From NCBI RefSeq assembly GCF_014643695.1, contig NZ_BMJY01000002.1, positions 193,676 to 257,675 of the forward strand: DNA of 64,000 nt, given 5' to 3'. Below the pieces are notes generated by a model, which worked only from the letters and a program-made list of their open reading frames with translations, was not told where the DNA came from and searched no databases. Position 1 is the stretch's first letter. Each line of letters begins with the position of its first letter. The position numbers were made by a program, and so were the translations under genes. Origin of the DNA: Microbacterium album (GTDB lineage Bacteria > Actinomycetota > Actinomycetes > Actinomycetales > Microbacteriaceae). Of this stretch, positions 51,996-62,544 are shown one piece after another.

Positions 51996-53822
51996 ATGAC
52001 CGGCTCGCTCGTCTCCTCCGCTCGCCCCGCCGCGAGTGGTGCGCCCGCCCTGTGGTCCCGCGTGGCCGCCGTGGGTCTTCCCGTCGTCGTCATCGCCGTC
52101 CTGGCCCTGTACGCCACGGCGGGGTGGCTGCGCCGGGAGTTCGCGCTCCGCCACGGCAACGAGGGCTATCCGCTGTTCAGCGAACTGATCGCCGCCGATC
52201 CGCTGCGGCCCGGCCTCGTCTTCCTGCTCGTCGCGGCCGGGTACACAGCGGTCTTCTTCGCGCTGCGCTGGCTGGTGGCGAGGGCCTCTGGTCCTGTCGG
52301 AACGGGACTGGGGCGCACTGGTCGGGCGGCCAAGACGGTCGACTGGGTCTTTGCGCGCTGGTGGCGGCTCTCGCTCGCCCTGCTCGTGCTGTGGGCGCCC
52401 CTGCTCGCGCTGCGCTGGCCCGGGGCCGTGAATCCGGACTTCGCGCTGATGGTCACGGAGATCGCCCAGCGGCGCTCGGAGTTCCCCGGGGACGCGTTCA
52501 AGCCGTACGACATCTATCCCATCGCCTACCATCTGCTGCCGGCCGGCGACCTGATCTGGTCCAACCAGCACAATGCGTTCCTCACCCTCATCTACGGCGG
52601 GATGGCGGGCGTGAGCGGAGCGGTGTTCCAGTCGTACATACCGGGGGTCGTGGTCCTGACGACCGGGCAGGCGCTGTTCACCGTGTTCGCGCTCGGCCGC
52701 GCGCTCGCGCTCGCCGCTCGCCATGTCGAGCGGCGCTGGGTGAAGGTCGCAGGACTGGCGCTCACGGCCGGCAGCGTGATGACGCCCCTGTGGTCGATGG
52801 ACCTGTCGAAGAACCCGCTTTTCGCCGCCGCCGTCGTGTGGTGGCTGGCGCTCCTGCTCGAGTTCGCCTTCGGGCATGAGATCCGTCGCAGGTGGGGCGC
52901 CGAGGTCGCGGCGGCCACCGTCGTCGTTCTCGTGAGCGTGAAGTTCGGCGTCTACGTCGCCGCGCTCGGCCTCATGCTCCTGCTGATCACGCGACGGCGA
53001 CCCCGGCTGCTGCTCGCCGCCCTCCTCACCCCGATCCTGGTCTTCGTCGTCCTGCTGCGCGGGCTCATGGTCGCAGGCCTGGTCATCCCCGACGACAGTG
53101 TAGAGACCCGGGTCGTGCAGCTTCAGCAGATGGCACTGACGCTGAGGGAGCACCCAGACGCGCTGGATGAGCGCGATCGCGCGCGACTCGAGCGCGTGTT
53201 CGACATCGAGGCGATGACGCGCGTCTACGACCCCGACAACGCCGATCCCGTGAAGTCGAGCGGGCTCGACGACAACGGGAGCTACCGGTGGCGCACGGTG
53301 TCAGCGGAGGACTGGTCCCACGTGACGGGGATCTGGGCGCGACTCGGTGCACGATACCCGGCGCTCTACGTCGACGCGTTTCTCCTGAAGTCGCACCGCT
53401 ATCTTGACATCGCCTCGGAGAGCCCGCCGTGGCCCCCTCTGCGCACGATCACCTGGAGCGTGACGTACTCCCTGGATCTCACAGGAGTCAACGACGGCGG
53501 TCGGGAGCTGCTCGCTTCCGGGCTGGCCGCCGCACACCGCGAGCCCGTGCTGCGCTTGGTCATGTCGGCCAGCGCGTGGGCGGTCGCCACGATCCTCCTG
53601 TGCACGGTCGCGATCTCGCTGCGTCGACCGCGTGCCGCTCTCTACGCGCTTCCGCTGGCCCTTCAGGCGGGGGTCGCGCTGCTGTCACCGCTCAACGGCG
53701 CGGCCCGCTACCTGCTGGGGCTCGTCTACGCCGCCGGCCTCGTCTTCATGGCCCTCGGCATGCGCGACGGCACAGCGCACACCCCTGCGCCCCTCGGGAG
53801 CGAGCGAAGCGGGGCGCCATGA
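51996..53822 (+). CDS. polytopic membrane protein, DUF6020-like, probable lipid-linked-sugar glycosyltransferase
   Basis: A 608-aa protein with about a dozen hydrophobic helices. The segment WSMDLSKNPLFAAAVVWW matches INVQKDPLFAVAIMLL of the protein at 57114-58826, with K-[ND]-PLF in the same place after several helices. An aqueous stretch of about 150 residues (ETRVVQLQQMAL to RTITWSV) lies between helices near the end. This design suits the GT-C superfamily, which uses polyprenyl-phosphate sugars. It begins ten bases after the DPM1-like gene and overlaps the next gene by 4 nt, so the three are coupled. The family label is my recognition, not a search result. Confidence 0.7.
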   Translation: MTGSLVSSARPAASGAPALWSRVAAVGLPVVVIAVLALYATAGWLRREFALRHGNEGYPLFSELIAADPLRPGLVFLLVAAGYTAVFFALRWLVARASGPVGTGLGRTGRAAKTVDWVFARWWRLSLALLVLWAPLLALRWPGAVNPDFALMVTEIAQRRSEFPGDAFKPYDIYPIAYHLLPAGDLIWSNQHNAFLTLIYGGMAGVSGAVFQSYIPGVVVLTTGQALFTVFALGRALALAARHVERRWVKVAGLALTAGSVMTPLWSMDLSKNPLFAAAVVWWLALLLEFAFGHEIRRRWGAEVAAATVVVLVSVKFGVYVAALGLMLLLITRRRPRLLLAALLTPILVFVVLLRGLMVAGLVIPDDSVETRVVQLQQMALTLREHPDALDERDRARLERVFDIEAMTRVYDPDNADPVKSSGLDDNGSYRWRTVSAEDWSHVTGIWARLGARYPALYVDAFLLKSHRYLDIASESPPWPPLRTITWSVTYSLDLTGVNDGGRELLASGLAAAHREPVLRLVMSASAWAVATILLCTVAISLRRPRAALYALPLALQAGVALLSPLNGAARYLLGLVYAAGLVFMALGMRDGTAHTPAPLGSERSGAP

Positions 53823-55861
53823 CGTGGCCCGGGGCGCTGCCCGCACTCCTTGCTGCCGCGGTGGCTGTGGCGGGGCCCGGTCTGCTCGCGACAGCGCCCG
53901 TGCGAGCCGGCGTGCTGCCTCGCGTGTCGCTGGCCGCGCTCGTGGGCACGGGCCTCTCCGGTGGCGCCGCAGCCGTAGCGGGTTGGGCGGGGGTGCCCTT
54001 CCACGCGTGGCAGGTATGGGCGATGGCCTCCCTCGTCGCCATCGTCATCGCGTTCGTGCGCCGGCGCCTGCCGCGGGACGGCATCGCGCCCACCCCGCCG
54101 CTGTGGGCGCTCGGCGCGGCCTGGGCCGCCGGAGCGCTGCTGCTCGGGTCCGTCGCGTTCGCCGGTGTACCGGACCCGGACCGCATCTCTCAGACCTACG
54201 ACAACGTCTTCCACCTGTCCGCGGTCTCGGCGATCCTCGACGGCTTCTCCGGGTCGCCCCTCACGCTCCGTTCTCTCATCGAGACGGAGGCGCCGGGAAT
54301 CGCGTACTACCCCGCGGCGTGGCACCTGCTCGTCGCCATGACCGTGCAGCTGAGCGGAGCCACGGTGGCGGTCGCGTTCAACGCCGTGTGGCTGGCCGTG
54401 GGCGTGCTCGTGTGGTTGCCGGGCGTGGCCTGGCTCGCGCAGGCTGTGTTGCCGCGGGCGTTCGCGCGGACGGCGGGCCTCATCGCGCTTCCCCTGGGTG
54501 CGGCATTCGGGTCGTTTCCGTACGCGTTGCTGGCGTGGGGGACGATTTATCCCACCGGCCTCGCCCATGCGCTGCTTCCCGCCTCGCTCGCGCTGACCGT
54601 GCTGGCGGTTCGCAGTGCCGTGGCGGCCCCGTCCCAACATCGTCGCCGTGGCTGGCTCGTTGCGGCGGGGGCGGCGGCGCTTTCCGCAACGGCGCTCGCC
54701 TTCGCGCATCCCCGCGTGCTCCCGACCTGGGTCCTGATCCTCGTCCCGTTCGCGACAGCGTGTCTCGCCGGCACGTTCTCGCGCGCCTGGCGACGCGGAG
54801 GCCGGGCCCGCTCGCGGGCGGTCGCTGCGCTCGGCGCCGGCGCGGTGTTCGTCGCGTCCGGCGCCGGCGCGGCGTTCGCCTATGCCGTCGCCGTCCTGGG
54901 CCTGTTCGACGAGCCTCTCGAACAGCGCCTGGACGGCCCGCAGGCACAGGCCGTGCAGGCGCCGCTGGACGGGGTCCGACAGGTCGCTCTGCAGCAGACT
55001 ATGACGGGAGCGGGCGACGCCGTGACGGCGGCGGCCCCGCTGCTGGCGGCCGTCGTCGTCCTCGGTCTCGTGGCCACCCTCCGGCGTGCACGGACGAGGT
55101 GGATCGCAGTGTCGTTCCTCCTCCTTGCCGCACTGTTTGTACTCGCCGCGGGATCGGACGGCGCCGTAGCCAAGCTCGCCACGGGGGTCTGGTACAAGGA
55201 CCGATTCCGACTGGCCGCCGCGCTGCCCGCGCTTGGCGTGCCCCTCGCCGCGTACGGCATTCTCGTCGTGTCTCGTGCGGTCCTCCGACTCCGCGGCGGA
55301 TCGCCGAGCGGACGCGGACGTCGCGAGACCACGATCGCCGCCGTTGCCGCTGCGGTCGTCGCTGTCACGTCGTGCGTGACGCTTGCTTTCAGCGGCACGA
55401 CGGCCGCGATCGCTGGCGTGTTCACACTCCCGGCCGAGCGCGCGCAGTGGGAGATCGTGTCGCAGAAGCAGATCGACTTCATGGACCACGTCGTGCGAGA
55501 GGTCGTGCCGGAGGATCAGCGCGTGCTGGGGGACCCCTGGGACGGCTCGGCGCTCACACAGCTGTTCGCCGGCCGTGAGCCCGTCTTCCCCCACGTCAAC
55601 GGGCAGTGGGACCATCACCGGCGCGTGCTCGCGTGGGACCTGCCCGAGATCCACTCTGATCCGGAAGTGTGTGCGGCGCTCGACGCGTTGCGCGTTCGGT
55701 ACGTCCTCTACAACCCACACGAGTTTGGCGGCGGCGACCCCGCGGGCAACCACTTCCCCGGGCCGCATGCCGCCATCGCGGAGGGACTGTTCACCGTGGT
55801 GGCGACCGACGGCGAGTCGGTGCTGTACCGCATCGACCAGTGCGGCTCCCTGCCGCGTTAG
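53819..55861 (+). CDS. polytopic membrane protein, DUF6541-like
   Basis: A 680-aa protein with 12-14 hydrophobic helices and a short periplasmic C-terminal region (RVLGDPWDGSALTQLFAGRE, VNGQWDHHRRVLAWDL, VRYVLYNPHEFGGG). Motifs such as PDPDRISQTYDNVFHLSAV and EAPGIAYYPAAWHLLVA, with an acidic residue early in the first luminal loop, resemble GT-C-type glycosyltransferases. I associate it with the DUF6541 group of actinobacterial wall-glycan loci, with moderate confidence. ATG 53819 overlaps the upstream stop by 4 nt. Confidence 0.68.
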   Translation: MTWPGALPALLAAAVAVAGPGLLATAPVRAGVLPRVSLAALVGTGLSGGAAAVAGWAGVPFHAWQVWAMASLVAIVIAFVRRRLPRDGIAPTPPLWALGAAWAAGALLLGSVAFAGVPDPDRISQTYDNVFHLSAVSAILDGFSGSPLTLRSLIETEAPGIAYYPAAWHLLVAMTVQLSGATVAVAFNAVWLAVGVLVWLPGVAWLAQAVLPRAFARTAGLIALPLGAAFGSFPYALLAWGTIYPTGLAHALLPASLALTVLAVRSAVAAPSQHRRRGWLVAAGAAALSATALAFAHPRVLPTWVLILVPFATACLAGTFSRAWRRGGRARSRAVAALGAGAVFVASGAGAAFAYAVAVLGLFDEPLEQRLDGPQAQAVQAPLDGVRQVALQQTMTGAGDAVTAAAPLLAAVVVLGLVATLRRARTRWIAVSFLLLAALFVLAAGSDGAVAKLATGVWYKDRFRLAAALPALGVPLAAYGILVVSRAVLRLRGGSPSGRGRRETTIAAVAAAVVAVTSCVTLAFSGTTAAIAGVFTLPAERAQWEIVSQKQIDFMDHVVREVVPEDQRVLGDPWDGSALTQLFAGREPVFPHVNGQWDHHRRVLAWDLPEIHSDPEVCAALDALRVRYVLYNPHEFGGGDPAGNHFPGPHAAIAEGLFTVVATDGESVLYRIDQCGSLPR

Positions 55862-55865
55862 ATGA

Positions 55866-57089
<1,224 letters not shown>

Positions 57090-57113
57090 GCGTCGCGATG
57101 CGGGGCTGACGGC

Positions 57114-58826
57114 TCACTGCGTCTCCGTGGACTCCTCACCGCCTCCCGATCCCCAGAGGCGTCCCGCTCGCTGCGGCCCTTCTCCGCGCACGGGTGTGCG
57201 GGGAGGAGCATGCGCGGCCAGGGGCGCGAGCAGGAGGAGCGGGACGGCGAGCGCGATGCTGAACACATAGCGCAGGCTGAAGGCGGTCGGCGTCGCCGCC
57301 AGCCCGGCGAGCCAGACGAGGACGAGAGGTGCATACGCTAGGACATACCTGCGCCGAGGCGAGGTCGCAACCCCGAAGGCGGAGACGAGCAGGATCCACG
57401 CGAGGGTGCCGCTCCCGAAATAGTCGAGGCGCTCCGCGAGTTCGTCTCCAGTGAGCCCCCACAAGGTCTCCACCCGCGGGGTCCGCTCGATGCCGAATGG
57501 GTTCTCAGCCACTGCGGTGTCGATGAAGCCGTAGCCGTTCTTCACCCCGGGTGCCCAGAATCCGAACGTCTCTAGCATCCACGCTTCGACGTACGCACCG
57601 AGGTTCGTGGGCGCCATGGCCAGCCACACTGACAGGAATCGCCCCGTGTGCGCGTCGAGATACTCGTCATCGAAGTCGGGCGCCCACTTGATCGCGTCCA
57701 CCCGTGCGGGCGTGTACAGCTCGCGCCAGCGCTCGACAGGCAGCACCTCCTCGAGCACCGCGGCCTGGTCCTCGCTGATCTCCCCGTCGGTGTACATAGC
57801 GCGGGCGACCTGTTGAAGCGGCACCGCGAGCTTCTCGGCCTGCGGCGCGGGAGTGACGCCGGACGCCTCGGCGGCCGACACGGCGATCGTGACGGCGAGC
57901 AGAGCGGCGAGGACGGAGAGGACCGCCCGTGCCGCTTTCCGACGCCAGACGAAGATCAGGAGCACCGCGCAAGCGGCCACGATGACGGTGCCGCCGTTGC
58001 GCCAGAGGGAGACCCATGCCGCGAGAAGGGCGAGTCGCGCGATGGTCCACGGATTGCGGAGGCCGTCGTTCGTCGCGGCGGCATCCGAGAGAAGGAGGCA
58101 GAGGAGCATGATCGCAACAGCGAACAGCGGGTCCTTCTGGACGTTGATCGCGTAGATCGCGAATACGGGAGTGAAGGCGAAGAACGCCGCCACGGCCGAC
58201 GCTGTCACGACTGTGGCGTGCGTGCGCCTGGTCAGCCAAAGACACGCGTACCCGAGAGCGGTTGCCATGATCGCCATCTGCGTGAGGGAGAACAGTGCGA
58301 TCGAGCTGGTAACGCTCAGACCGAGAAAAGCCCCGGCGTGGAGGAACACGCCCACGAACAACGTGAAGGCGAGTGGGTGGTGGTTCTCGAGGGGTCGTTC
58401 GCCCAGCATGGGGCCGATGGACGCGAACGAGTCGGGCAGGACCACGCCGGGCCAATAGAGCAGCAGATACGGTACCCACGCGCAGAAGATCCCCGCACTC
58501 CACATCGGCCACCACCGGATCCGGACGGGCGTCTGACCCGGGTGGCGGAACATCGCTCGGGCCCGGCCGACGGCGCGGTACAACACCGGGAGGGCCGCGA
58601 GAGCGGCGGCGAGGAGGACGCCGCCGGCGGCCCACAGGAGCGCGTCCGCGGGCCCCAGCGGCTCGATGAAGACGCGGTCGGGCCGCGCGCCGAGCCACTC
58701 GTCATACCGGATCCGGCGGCCCACCACGGCGAAGCCGGAGAGGAGGAGCGCGAGAGGCGATGCCTGCACCGCCGTGCGGAGGAATCGCGACATCGGCGGC
58801 CGGGGTGTGGGGATGTTCGGCGTCAC
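57114..58826 (-). CDS. polytopic membrane protein, DUF6020-like
   Basis: A 570-aa protein with about twelve hydrophobic helices, sharing the VQKDPLFAVAIMLL element with the protein at 51996-53822. Between helices are PYLLLYWPGVVLPDSF, ENHHPLAFTLFVG and LWRNGGTVIV, patterns seen in uncharacterised actinobacterial wall-polymer membrane proteins. An aqueous loop (QLEKLAVPLQQV-like region with EDQAAVLEEVLPVERW) lies near residue 340-440. The GTG start (58824-58826) overlaps the upstream gene by 4 nt; ATG 58791-58793 is the alternative. Probably a GT-C transferase or glycan transporter. Confidence 0.7.
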   Translation of the reverse strand: MTPNIPTPRPPMSRFLRTAVQASPLALLLSGFAVVGRRIRYDEWLGARPDRVFIEPLGPADALLWAAGGVLLAAALAALPVLYRAVGRARAMFRHPGQTPVRIRWWPMWSAGIFCAWVPYLLLYWPGVVLPDSFASIGPMLGERPLENHHPLAFTLFVGVFLHAGAFLGLSVTSSIALFSLTQMAIMATALGYACLWLTRRTHATVVTASAVAAFFAFTPVFAIYAINVQKDPLFAVAIMLLCLLLSDAAATNDGLRNPWTIARLALLAAWVSLWRNGGTVIVAACAVLLIFVWRRKAARAVLSVLAALLAVTIAVSAAEASGVTPAPQAEKLAVPLQQVARAMYTDGEISEDQAAVLEEVLPVERWRELYTPARVDAIKWAPDFDDEYLDAHTGRFLSVWLAMAPTNLGAYVEAWMLETFGFWAPGVKNGYGFIDTAVAENPFGIERTPRVETLWGLTGDELAERLDYFGSGTLAWILLVSAFGVATSPRRRYVLAYAPLVLVWLAGLAATPTAFSLRYVFSIALAVPLLLLAPLAAHAPPRTPVRGEGPQRAGRLWGSGGGEESTETQ

Positions 58827-60190
58827 ACTTCCCCCGCCGGGCCCAGCCTGGCCGCTCTCCGCGACGCCCGGGTCCGGTCTCGCGCCGCGCGGCGCGTCGG
58901 AGCCTGCCCCTCCACGGCGGTCCGCGTGACGACCAGGGCCGTGATGGCGGCGGCGAGGACAACCCCGATCGCCGCCGGGACGGCGCGATACATGAAGAAG
59001 GAGTGGATCTGGGAGTGGTTCGTCATCACCTCGTACCACAACGGGACGACCGCCGCGGGAAGCGCCGCGGTCGCGAACATCCATATCGCGCGGGCACCGC
59101 TGCGGCGCGCAGCAACGAACAGCAGGGCGATGATCGCGACGACCACGGCGACGGCGGCAACGCGCGCCAGCGGCATGTCGGCGTAGTACGCGAGGTTTGC
59201 CCATGTGCCCTGCCCGAGGCCACGCACCACCGTGTCGTCGGGGCGATCGGCGAGCCCGGACCGGACGGCGACGTTCTCCACGACCTGCTTCAGCGCTGCG
59301 TCGGGACCCGCGGCGAGCGCGGCGGTCGTCCATCGCTGGACGAAGGCCGCGGCGAAGCCGATCATCCACCCGGCGGCGCCCGACAGTGCGGCGAGTGCCA
59401 TGCGCCGCGGCGTGCCGCCACGGAAAGCGACGCAGAGCGGACCCGCCGCGGCCGTGAGCACCCAAGCGAGATTGGGATTGTTGAGGAGGTCGAAGAAGTT
59501 GAAGACCGCTCCCGCGGCGACGGCGGCGAGGAAGAGCGCGGGCAGGCCCCGGGTCGACGCCCACGCCGCGAGCGCCACGCCTGCGAACGCCGTCGCGAGG
59601 GAGAGAGCGTGCTCAGCCGAGCCCCCCGGTGTCACGAGCACGTCGGAGGTGCCGAGTAAAGGCAGCGTCAGCGCGGCGGCCACGAGCGGCGACGTGCGGC
59701 GGGAGAGGACCCACCACATGGCGAACAGTGCGCAGGCCAGAGCAAAGAGGGAGACCGCGTTCATCGCGGCCATGCCGCCGAGAGCCAGTGCCGGGCGGAA
59801 TAGGACGGTGTAGCCGGCCCAGTACCGCAGGTAGAGATGGTGTTCTACGTCCTCGCCGCGGGCGAGGGCCCGAATCTGCTCCACGCCGCCGTTCGTGCAC
59901 GAGGAGATGCGAGGCACGAGGAGGCCGCGCTCCCACGCCGACATGCTCTCTTCGCCGAGGCCGGTGCCCGCGACGACGCAGTCCGTGTACGCGTCGTGTT
60001 TGCCTCCTACGCCGTTCGGTGGGTAGGAGCGCTCGTACAGGCCCTGTTCGATCGATGCCGTGAGTTGCTGGGCGATCGCACGGTCCGGCACGGCCGCGCC
60101 CGCCCATTGCAGGGCGATGAATGCGACCCACAGGACCCCGAGGAGAATGGCGGTGTCACGCGCCAGGCGGACGATCGCGTTGCCGGACAT
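58823..60190 (-). CDS. polytopic membrane protein of unknown function
   Basis: A 455-aa protein I do not recognise. A first membrane helix (AILLGVLWVAFIALQWAG) is followed by a large extracytoplasmic region with paired cysteines (TDCVVAGTGLG and PRISSCTNGG), then about nine helices including ALACALFAMWWVL, AAVAAGAVFNFFDLLNNPNLAWVL and AVVVAIIALLFVA. The C-terminal tail is Arg-rich and cytoplasmic. It may be a GT-C-like enzyme or glycan-processing protein. It overlaps the next gene by 4 nt and is divergent from the acyltransferase gene. Confidence 0.65.
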   Translation of the reverse strand: MSGNAIVRLARDTAILLGVLWVAFIALQWAGAAVPDRAIAQQLTASIEQGLYERSYPPNGVGGKHDAYTDCVVAGTGLGEESMSAWERGLLVPRISSCTNGGVEQIRALARGEDVEHHLYLRYWAGYTVLFRPALALGGMAAMNAVSLFALACALFAMWWVLSRRTSPLVAAALTLPLLGTSDVLVTPGGSAEHALSLATAFAGVALAAWASTRGLPALFLAAVAAGAVFNFFDLLNNPNLAWVLTAAAGPLCVAFRGGTPRRMALAALSGAAGWMIGFAAAFVQRWTTAALAAGPDAALKQVVENVAVRSGLADRPDDTVVRGLGQGTWANLAYYADMPLARVAAVAVVVAIIALLFVAARRSGARAIWMFATAALPAAVVPLWYEVMTNHSQIHSFFMYRAVPAAIGVVLAAAITALVVTRTAVEGQAPTRRAARDRTRASRRAARLGPAGEV

Positions 60191-60216
60191 TCGGCTCCCG
60201 TGTCAGTTCAATGAGA

Positions 60217-60243
60217 GGTGTTCCGGCGCGGCGCCGGAACACC
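60217..60243. promoter_or_regulatory. 27-bp palindrome in the divergent region before the acyltransferase
   Basis: GGTGTTCCGGCGC, one central base, then the exact complement GCGCCGGAACACC. It lies 27 bp before the minus-strand membrane-protein start (60190) and 159 bp before the acyltransferase start (60402). Because it is upstream of both genes it is more likely an operator or an mRNA leader hairpin than a terminator. The rest of this 211-bp gap shows no further feature I can support. Confidence 0.55.
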
Positions 60244-60401
60244 GGATCTGATCGGCCGCGGTCACGGCCGCGACGATTCTTCCACGGAGGATGTCGATTT
60301 GGCCGTGGCCGCGCGGCAAGTACGATGTGCAGGTCGGGCTCGCGGATCGCCATTCCGGTATTTCTCCGCGGTGCCGCAGCGTCCGATCGATCATTGAGGC
60401 G

Positions 60402-62468
60402 ATGACTGAACCACGAAGCGTGACAATCCCGACGACCACGGCTCCGCGCCCGCGCGTGTTCCGCCCGGAGATCGAGGGACTCCGAGCCGTCGCAGCGTCG
60501 CTCGTCGCGGTATGGCACATCTGGGTCGGCGGCGTCTCCGGGGGCGTGGACGTCTTCTTCGTCGTCTCGGGCCTGCTCATCACGACGACGCTCATCGGCC
60601 AGATCGATCGATACGGACGCGTCCGCCCGTTCGCGTTCCTGGGGCGGCTGCTGCGACGCCTGCTCCCGTCCGCTCTGGTAGTGCTGAGCGCGTCGCTCGT
60701 CGGCACCTGGCTGCTCGTGCCGGAGGCGCTGCGCGAGCGGTCGTTCGCTGAGATCTTCGCTTCGGCTCTCTACTTCGAGAACTGGCAGCTGGCCTTCGCC
60801 GCCGTCGACTACCTCGACAGCGAAGACCCCCACACGCCGGTGCAGCACTTCTGGGCGATGTCGGTTCAGGGGCAGTTCTACGTCATCTGGCTGGCCGTCT
60901 TCGCCGCGGCGATCCTCCTCGCGCGGAAGAGCTCTCGGAGTCGTGCGTGGGCCGCGGGTCTGACCGCTGTTCTGCTCGTGGGGTCGTTGGCATACTCGGT
61001 CTGGTTCACCGCCGTCAACCAGCCCTTCGCATACTTCAGCACCTTCACGCGCGCGTGGGAGTTCGCCCTCGGAGCGCTGGCCGCGTTCGTGATCGGCCAT
61101 CGCGCCCTGCGCGGGACCTGGTCCTGGATCCTGGGCTGGGTGGGCCTCACGGCGATCGTCCTCTGCGGGGTCGTGCTGCCAGTCGGGAGCTCCTTCCCGG
61201 GCGCCGCGGCCCTCTGGCCCACGGTGGCCGCCCTGCTCGTGCTCTTCTCGGGGGGCGACCGCGAGCGGCCAGGCCATGCCGCCTGGTTGCTGTCGCGGAG
61301 GCCCGTGGTGTGGCTCGGCGGCCTTGCCTACGGGATCTACCTGTGGCATTGGCCGCTGCTGATCTTCTATCGGCACCTCAACGGGCGCGACGAGGTCGGC
61401 ATCATCCCCGGCGTAGGGATCATCGTGACGTCCGTGCTCCTCGCGTGGGCCACCACGGCCCTCATCGAACGCCCGCTCCGGCGATTGGGTGAGCGGACGA
61501 CGCGGACGAGGCTCATCGCCGCCGCCGCGCTCGTGGCCGTCGCCGTGACGGTCGCGGGCACAAGCGTCTGGTCGCGGCACCAGAGCTACGCCGACGCGGA
61601 GGCGCGGCACGAGGCGATCCTCGCAGACCTCGAGCAACGCGAGGGCGCCCATGAGTGCTTCGGCGCGCGGGCGATACTCGCGGGCCTCGATGCCTGCGCG
61701 GATGACGCGGATCCCGAGCGGCTGCTCCCCATCCGTTCCCGGCTGCTCGACGACGTGGGGAGGGCGTACTGGTGCTATACGTCGGCGGACGCCACCCGGA
61801 TCGATCACTGCAGCGTCGGATCGGATCGACCGGATGCGCTGAGGATCGCACTCGTCGGCAACTCCCATGCCGCGATGTTCTACGATGCGCTCTACGATCA
61901 CCTCGGCGAATTGAACTGGCGGTTGGACACGTTCGTCGGCAACGGATGCGTGTGGGGGGAGGCCGTGTCGTCGGAGCTCTGCGAGGGCCGCGTCGACGAG
62001 ATGAATGCCCACCTGCTGGAGGGCGAGCCCTACGATGTGCTGATCACGACCACCGGCCGCGGTGACCGCGAGTTTTCCCAAGAGCGCGTGGATGAGTACC
62101 TGGAGTCCTGGGAGGAGATCGAAGCGCGTGGCACGCAGGTCGTCGTCGTGACTGACAACCCGCGGCTGCCCGACGAGGCGGCCGACTGCGTCATGGCGGC
62201 GAGCGCCCGGGACCTCGTGGCCGGCGAGTGCGATTTCTCCTCAGAGGACGGCTACCGGTCTCCCGACATGATGCTCGAGGCCGCGGAGCAGTCGCGCGGG
62301 GACCATGACATCGTCGACCTACGCGACCTCTACTGCGCGGACGACAGATGCCCCGTGGTGGTCGGCAACGTCATCGTCTATCGCGATCAGCATCACCTGA
62401 CGGCCACGTACATCCGCACCGTCGCCCCGGTCCTCGTCGAGCGCCTCACCGAGGTGCTGGATCGATGA
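60402..62468 (+). CDS. acyltransferase-3 / SGNH-hydrolase fusion (OafA-like)
   Basis: A 688-aa membrane enzyme. The acyltransferase-3 domain (about 20-400, ten helices) begins FRPEIEGLRAVAASLVAVWHIWVGG, carrying the catalytic-type His in VWHIW, followed by VDVFFVVSGLLIT and later YGIYLWHWPLLIFYRHL. A periplasmic SGNH domain follows (about 430-688) with the nucleophile in IALVGNSHAAMFYDAL and the DxxH dyad in YRDQHHLTATYI. Such proteins acetylate or otherwise acylate surface polysaccharide. ATG 60402 is used; a long in-frame extension to 60291 is unsupported. Confidence 0.93.
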   Translation: MTEPRSVTIPTTTAPRPRVFRPEIEGLRAVAASLVAVWHIWVGGVSGGVDVFFVVSGLLITTTLIGQIDRYGRVRPFAFLGRLLRRLLPSALVVLSASLVGTWLLVPEALRERSFAEIFASALYFENWQLAFAAVDYLDSEDPHTPVQHFWAMSVQGQFYVIWLAVFAAAILLARKSSRSRAWAAGLTAVLLVGSLAYSVWFTAVNQPFAYFSTFTRAWEFALGALAAFVIGHRALRGTWSWILGWVGLTAIVLCGVVLPVGSSFPGAAALWPTVAALLVLFSGGDRERPGHAAWLLSRRPVVWLGGLAYGIYLWHWPLLIFYRHLNGRDEVGIIPGVGIIVTSVLLAWATTALIERPLRRLGERTTRTRLIAAAALVAVAVTVAGTSVWSRHQSYADAEARHEAILADLEQREGAHECFGARAILAGLDACADDADPERLLPIRSRLLDDVGRAYWCYTSADATRIDHCSVGSDRPDALRIALVGNSHAAMFYDALYDHLGELNWRLDTFVGNGCVWGEAVSSELCEGRVDEMNAHLLEGEPYDVLITTTGRGDREFSQERVDEYLESWEEIEARGTQVVVVTDNPRLPDEAADCVMAASARDLVAGECDFSSEDGYRSPDMMLEAAEQSRGDHDIVDLRDLYCADDRCPVVVGNVIVYRDQHHLTATYIRTVAPVLVERLTEVLDR

Positions 62469-62531
62469 GGGCAGAAGGCCCGGTTCTGGCCCGCGGGCAC
62501 GGGATGGAGGCCCGGACGGTCTCGCTCGCCG

Positions 62532-62537
62532 TAGGAT
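62532..62537 (+). promoter_or_regulatory. -10 box TAGGAT of the second Wzm/Wzt operon
   Basis: TAGGAT ends seven bases before GTG 62545; no Shine-Dalgarno sequence follows, so a leaderless transcript is expected. Confidence 0.55.
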
Positions 62538-62544
62538 CGGCTGC

